64,000 nt of DNA from Brevibacillus reuszeri (GTDB lineage Bacteria; Bacillota; Bacilli; Brevibacillales; Brevibacillaceae). The notes below the pieces were generated by a model, which saw nothing but the letters and a program-made list of their open reading frames with translations, did not search any database and had not been told where the DNA came from. The stretch is taken from assembly GCF_002897295.1 (NCBI RefSeq), contig NZ_BEXF01000010.1:1-64000 (forward strand). Direction: 5' to 3'. Position numbers and translations under genes: made by a program. Below are positions 63,508 to 64,000 of this stretch, in pieces (positions within the stretch are counted from its first letter, which is position 1; the number at the start of each line of letters is the position of its first letter).

Positions 63508-64000
63508 ATGAGAGTCGCAATCGTAGGCGTTGGTGGAGTCGGACAAGTAAGCGCATGTGAACTGATCAAATCTCGTTATGTAACGAAGCTGGTATTAGCT
63601 GATATTTCGATCGGTCCTGCGGAGGAGCTAGCTGCAGAGCTGCGCAGGGAAACAGATGTGGAGATTCAGGTAAAACGGGTGGATGCCCGCGATGTATCTA
63701 GCGTGCAGGCCATACTCGGCGACATTGATTTGCTGCTTCATATCGGGCTGCCAGAAAACAATTTTGATGTGATGAAGGCTTGCTTGAATACAAAAACACA
63801 TTATATTGACACCGCCTCATCCGGTCCACAATGGCTGCGAAAACAGCTTTCCTGGAATGATCAGTTCCGCGCTGCCGGAATTCTCGGGATCATGGGGCTT
63901 GGATGCGATCCAGGTTTTTCCAACATTGCCGCCCGCTACGCTGTTGACCAGCTGGACGAGGTGGATGCCATTCTGATTCGGGACGGCGACAATTCGGTTG
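63508..64000 (+). CDS. Saccharopine dehydrogenase-like protein, N-terminal part (runs off the window)
   Basis: The first 164 codons are present. RVAIVGVGGVGQVSACELIK is the NAD(P)-binding loop, followed by LVLADISI, a DIDLLLHIGLPENNFDVMKA stretch, THYIDTASSG and GIMGLGCDPGFSNIAARYA. These match saccharopine dehydrogenase-like (Lys9/LYS1-type) proteins, which in bacteria often act in lysine or polyamine metabolism. RBS GGGAGGAGG. The C-terminal catalytic half lies beyond base 64000. Confidence 0.88.
   Translation, partial: MRVAIVGVGGVGQVSACELIKSRYVTKLVLADISIGPAEELAAELRRETDVEIQVKRVDARDVSSVQAILGDIDLLLHIGLPENNFDVMKACLNTKTHYIDTASSGPQWLRKQLSWNDQFRAAGILGIMGLGCDPGFSNIAARYAVDQLDEVDAILIRDGDNSV

Overview
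The window looks like chromosome of a spore-forming Firmicute of the Brevibacillus type (family Paenibacillaceae). The sequence shows spoVM, remA, prkC/prpC, rqcH, yjzC-like and ada-operon genes, strong AGGAGG Shine-Dalgarno sites, frequent TTG/GTG starts, mid-range G+C and S-box riboswitches. The genus is an inference from gene order and protein similarity as I remember them. I see no rRNA, tRNA, CRISPR array, prophage or insertion sequence.

Region 1 (1-27.3 kb, almost all on the minus strand) is the conserved translation/envelope core that B. subtilis carries from yloC to recG. Read along the minus strand it runs yicC-remA-gmk-rpoZ, coaBC-priA-def-fmt-rsmB, rlmN-prpC-prkC-rsgA-rpe, then spoVM, (rpmB on plus), asp23/yloU-fakA-degV, a secreted protein, and sdaAB-sdaAA-recG. 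Where B. subtilis has thiN between rpe and spoVM, this genome has an RDD membrane protein, a polar amino-acid ABC transporter and the thiamine transporter thiT. The genes cover coenzyme A, GMP, formyl-Met and rRNA modification, ribosome assembly, cell-wall-linked Ser/Thr signalling, fatty-acid phosphorylation and serine catabolism.

Region 2 (27.4-39.2 kb) is a mosaic of short units on both strands. It holds rqcH, a DUF2512 membrane protein, a Gly/Gln-rich protein, a structured intergenic stretch that may be a 6S-like RNA, a CaiB-type CoA transferase, a DUF4870 protein, a Cys/Tyr/Gly/His-rich probable spore-surface protein, a YjzC-like peptide missed by length cut-offs, and a small acidic protein resembling sigma region 1.1. 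It continues with a DUF309 protein, a Tpt1/KptA-like protein that has lost the conserved histidines, a CPBP protease, an MFS carrier, a CcdC-like protein, a VOC protein and CapA.

Region 3 (39.2-48.2 kb) carries glpK, then hom behind two consecutive SAM-I riboswitches served by one strong promoter, a 7Fe-type ferredoxin, and a sodA gene broken by two independent indels. A redox/Fe-S group follows: FMN reductase, SufR-like regulator, truncated haemoglobin, a frameshifted DUF1450 gene and a short Mrp ATPase. An FAD oxidase comes after it.

Region 4 (48.2-64 kb) is accessory and metabolic. It has an AT-rich GNAT acetyltransferase behind a leader peptide and terminator that look like an attenuator, a DUF2798 protein, a tiny Cys-rich protein with a G9 ribosome-binding tract, and the adaptive alkylation-response operon adaA-alkA-ogt. 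These are followed by a DinB-like protein, an NAD-dependent epimerase, a GMC oxidoreductase, a divergent EamA exporter/MocR regulator pair with a direct-repeat operator candidate, and a zwf-gnd-Gfo/Idh-cyclase operon. The window ends in a saccharopine dehydrogenase-like gene.
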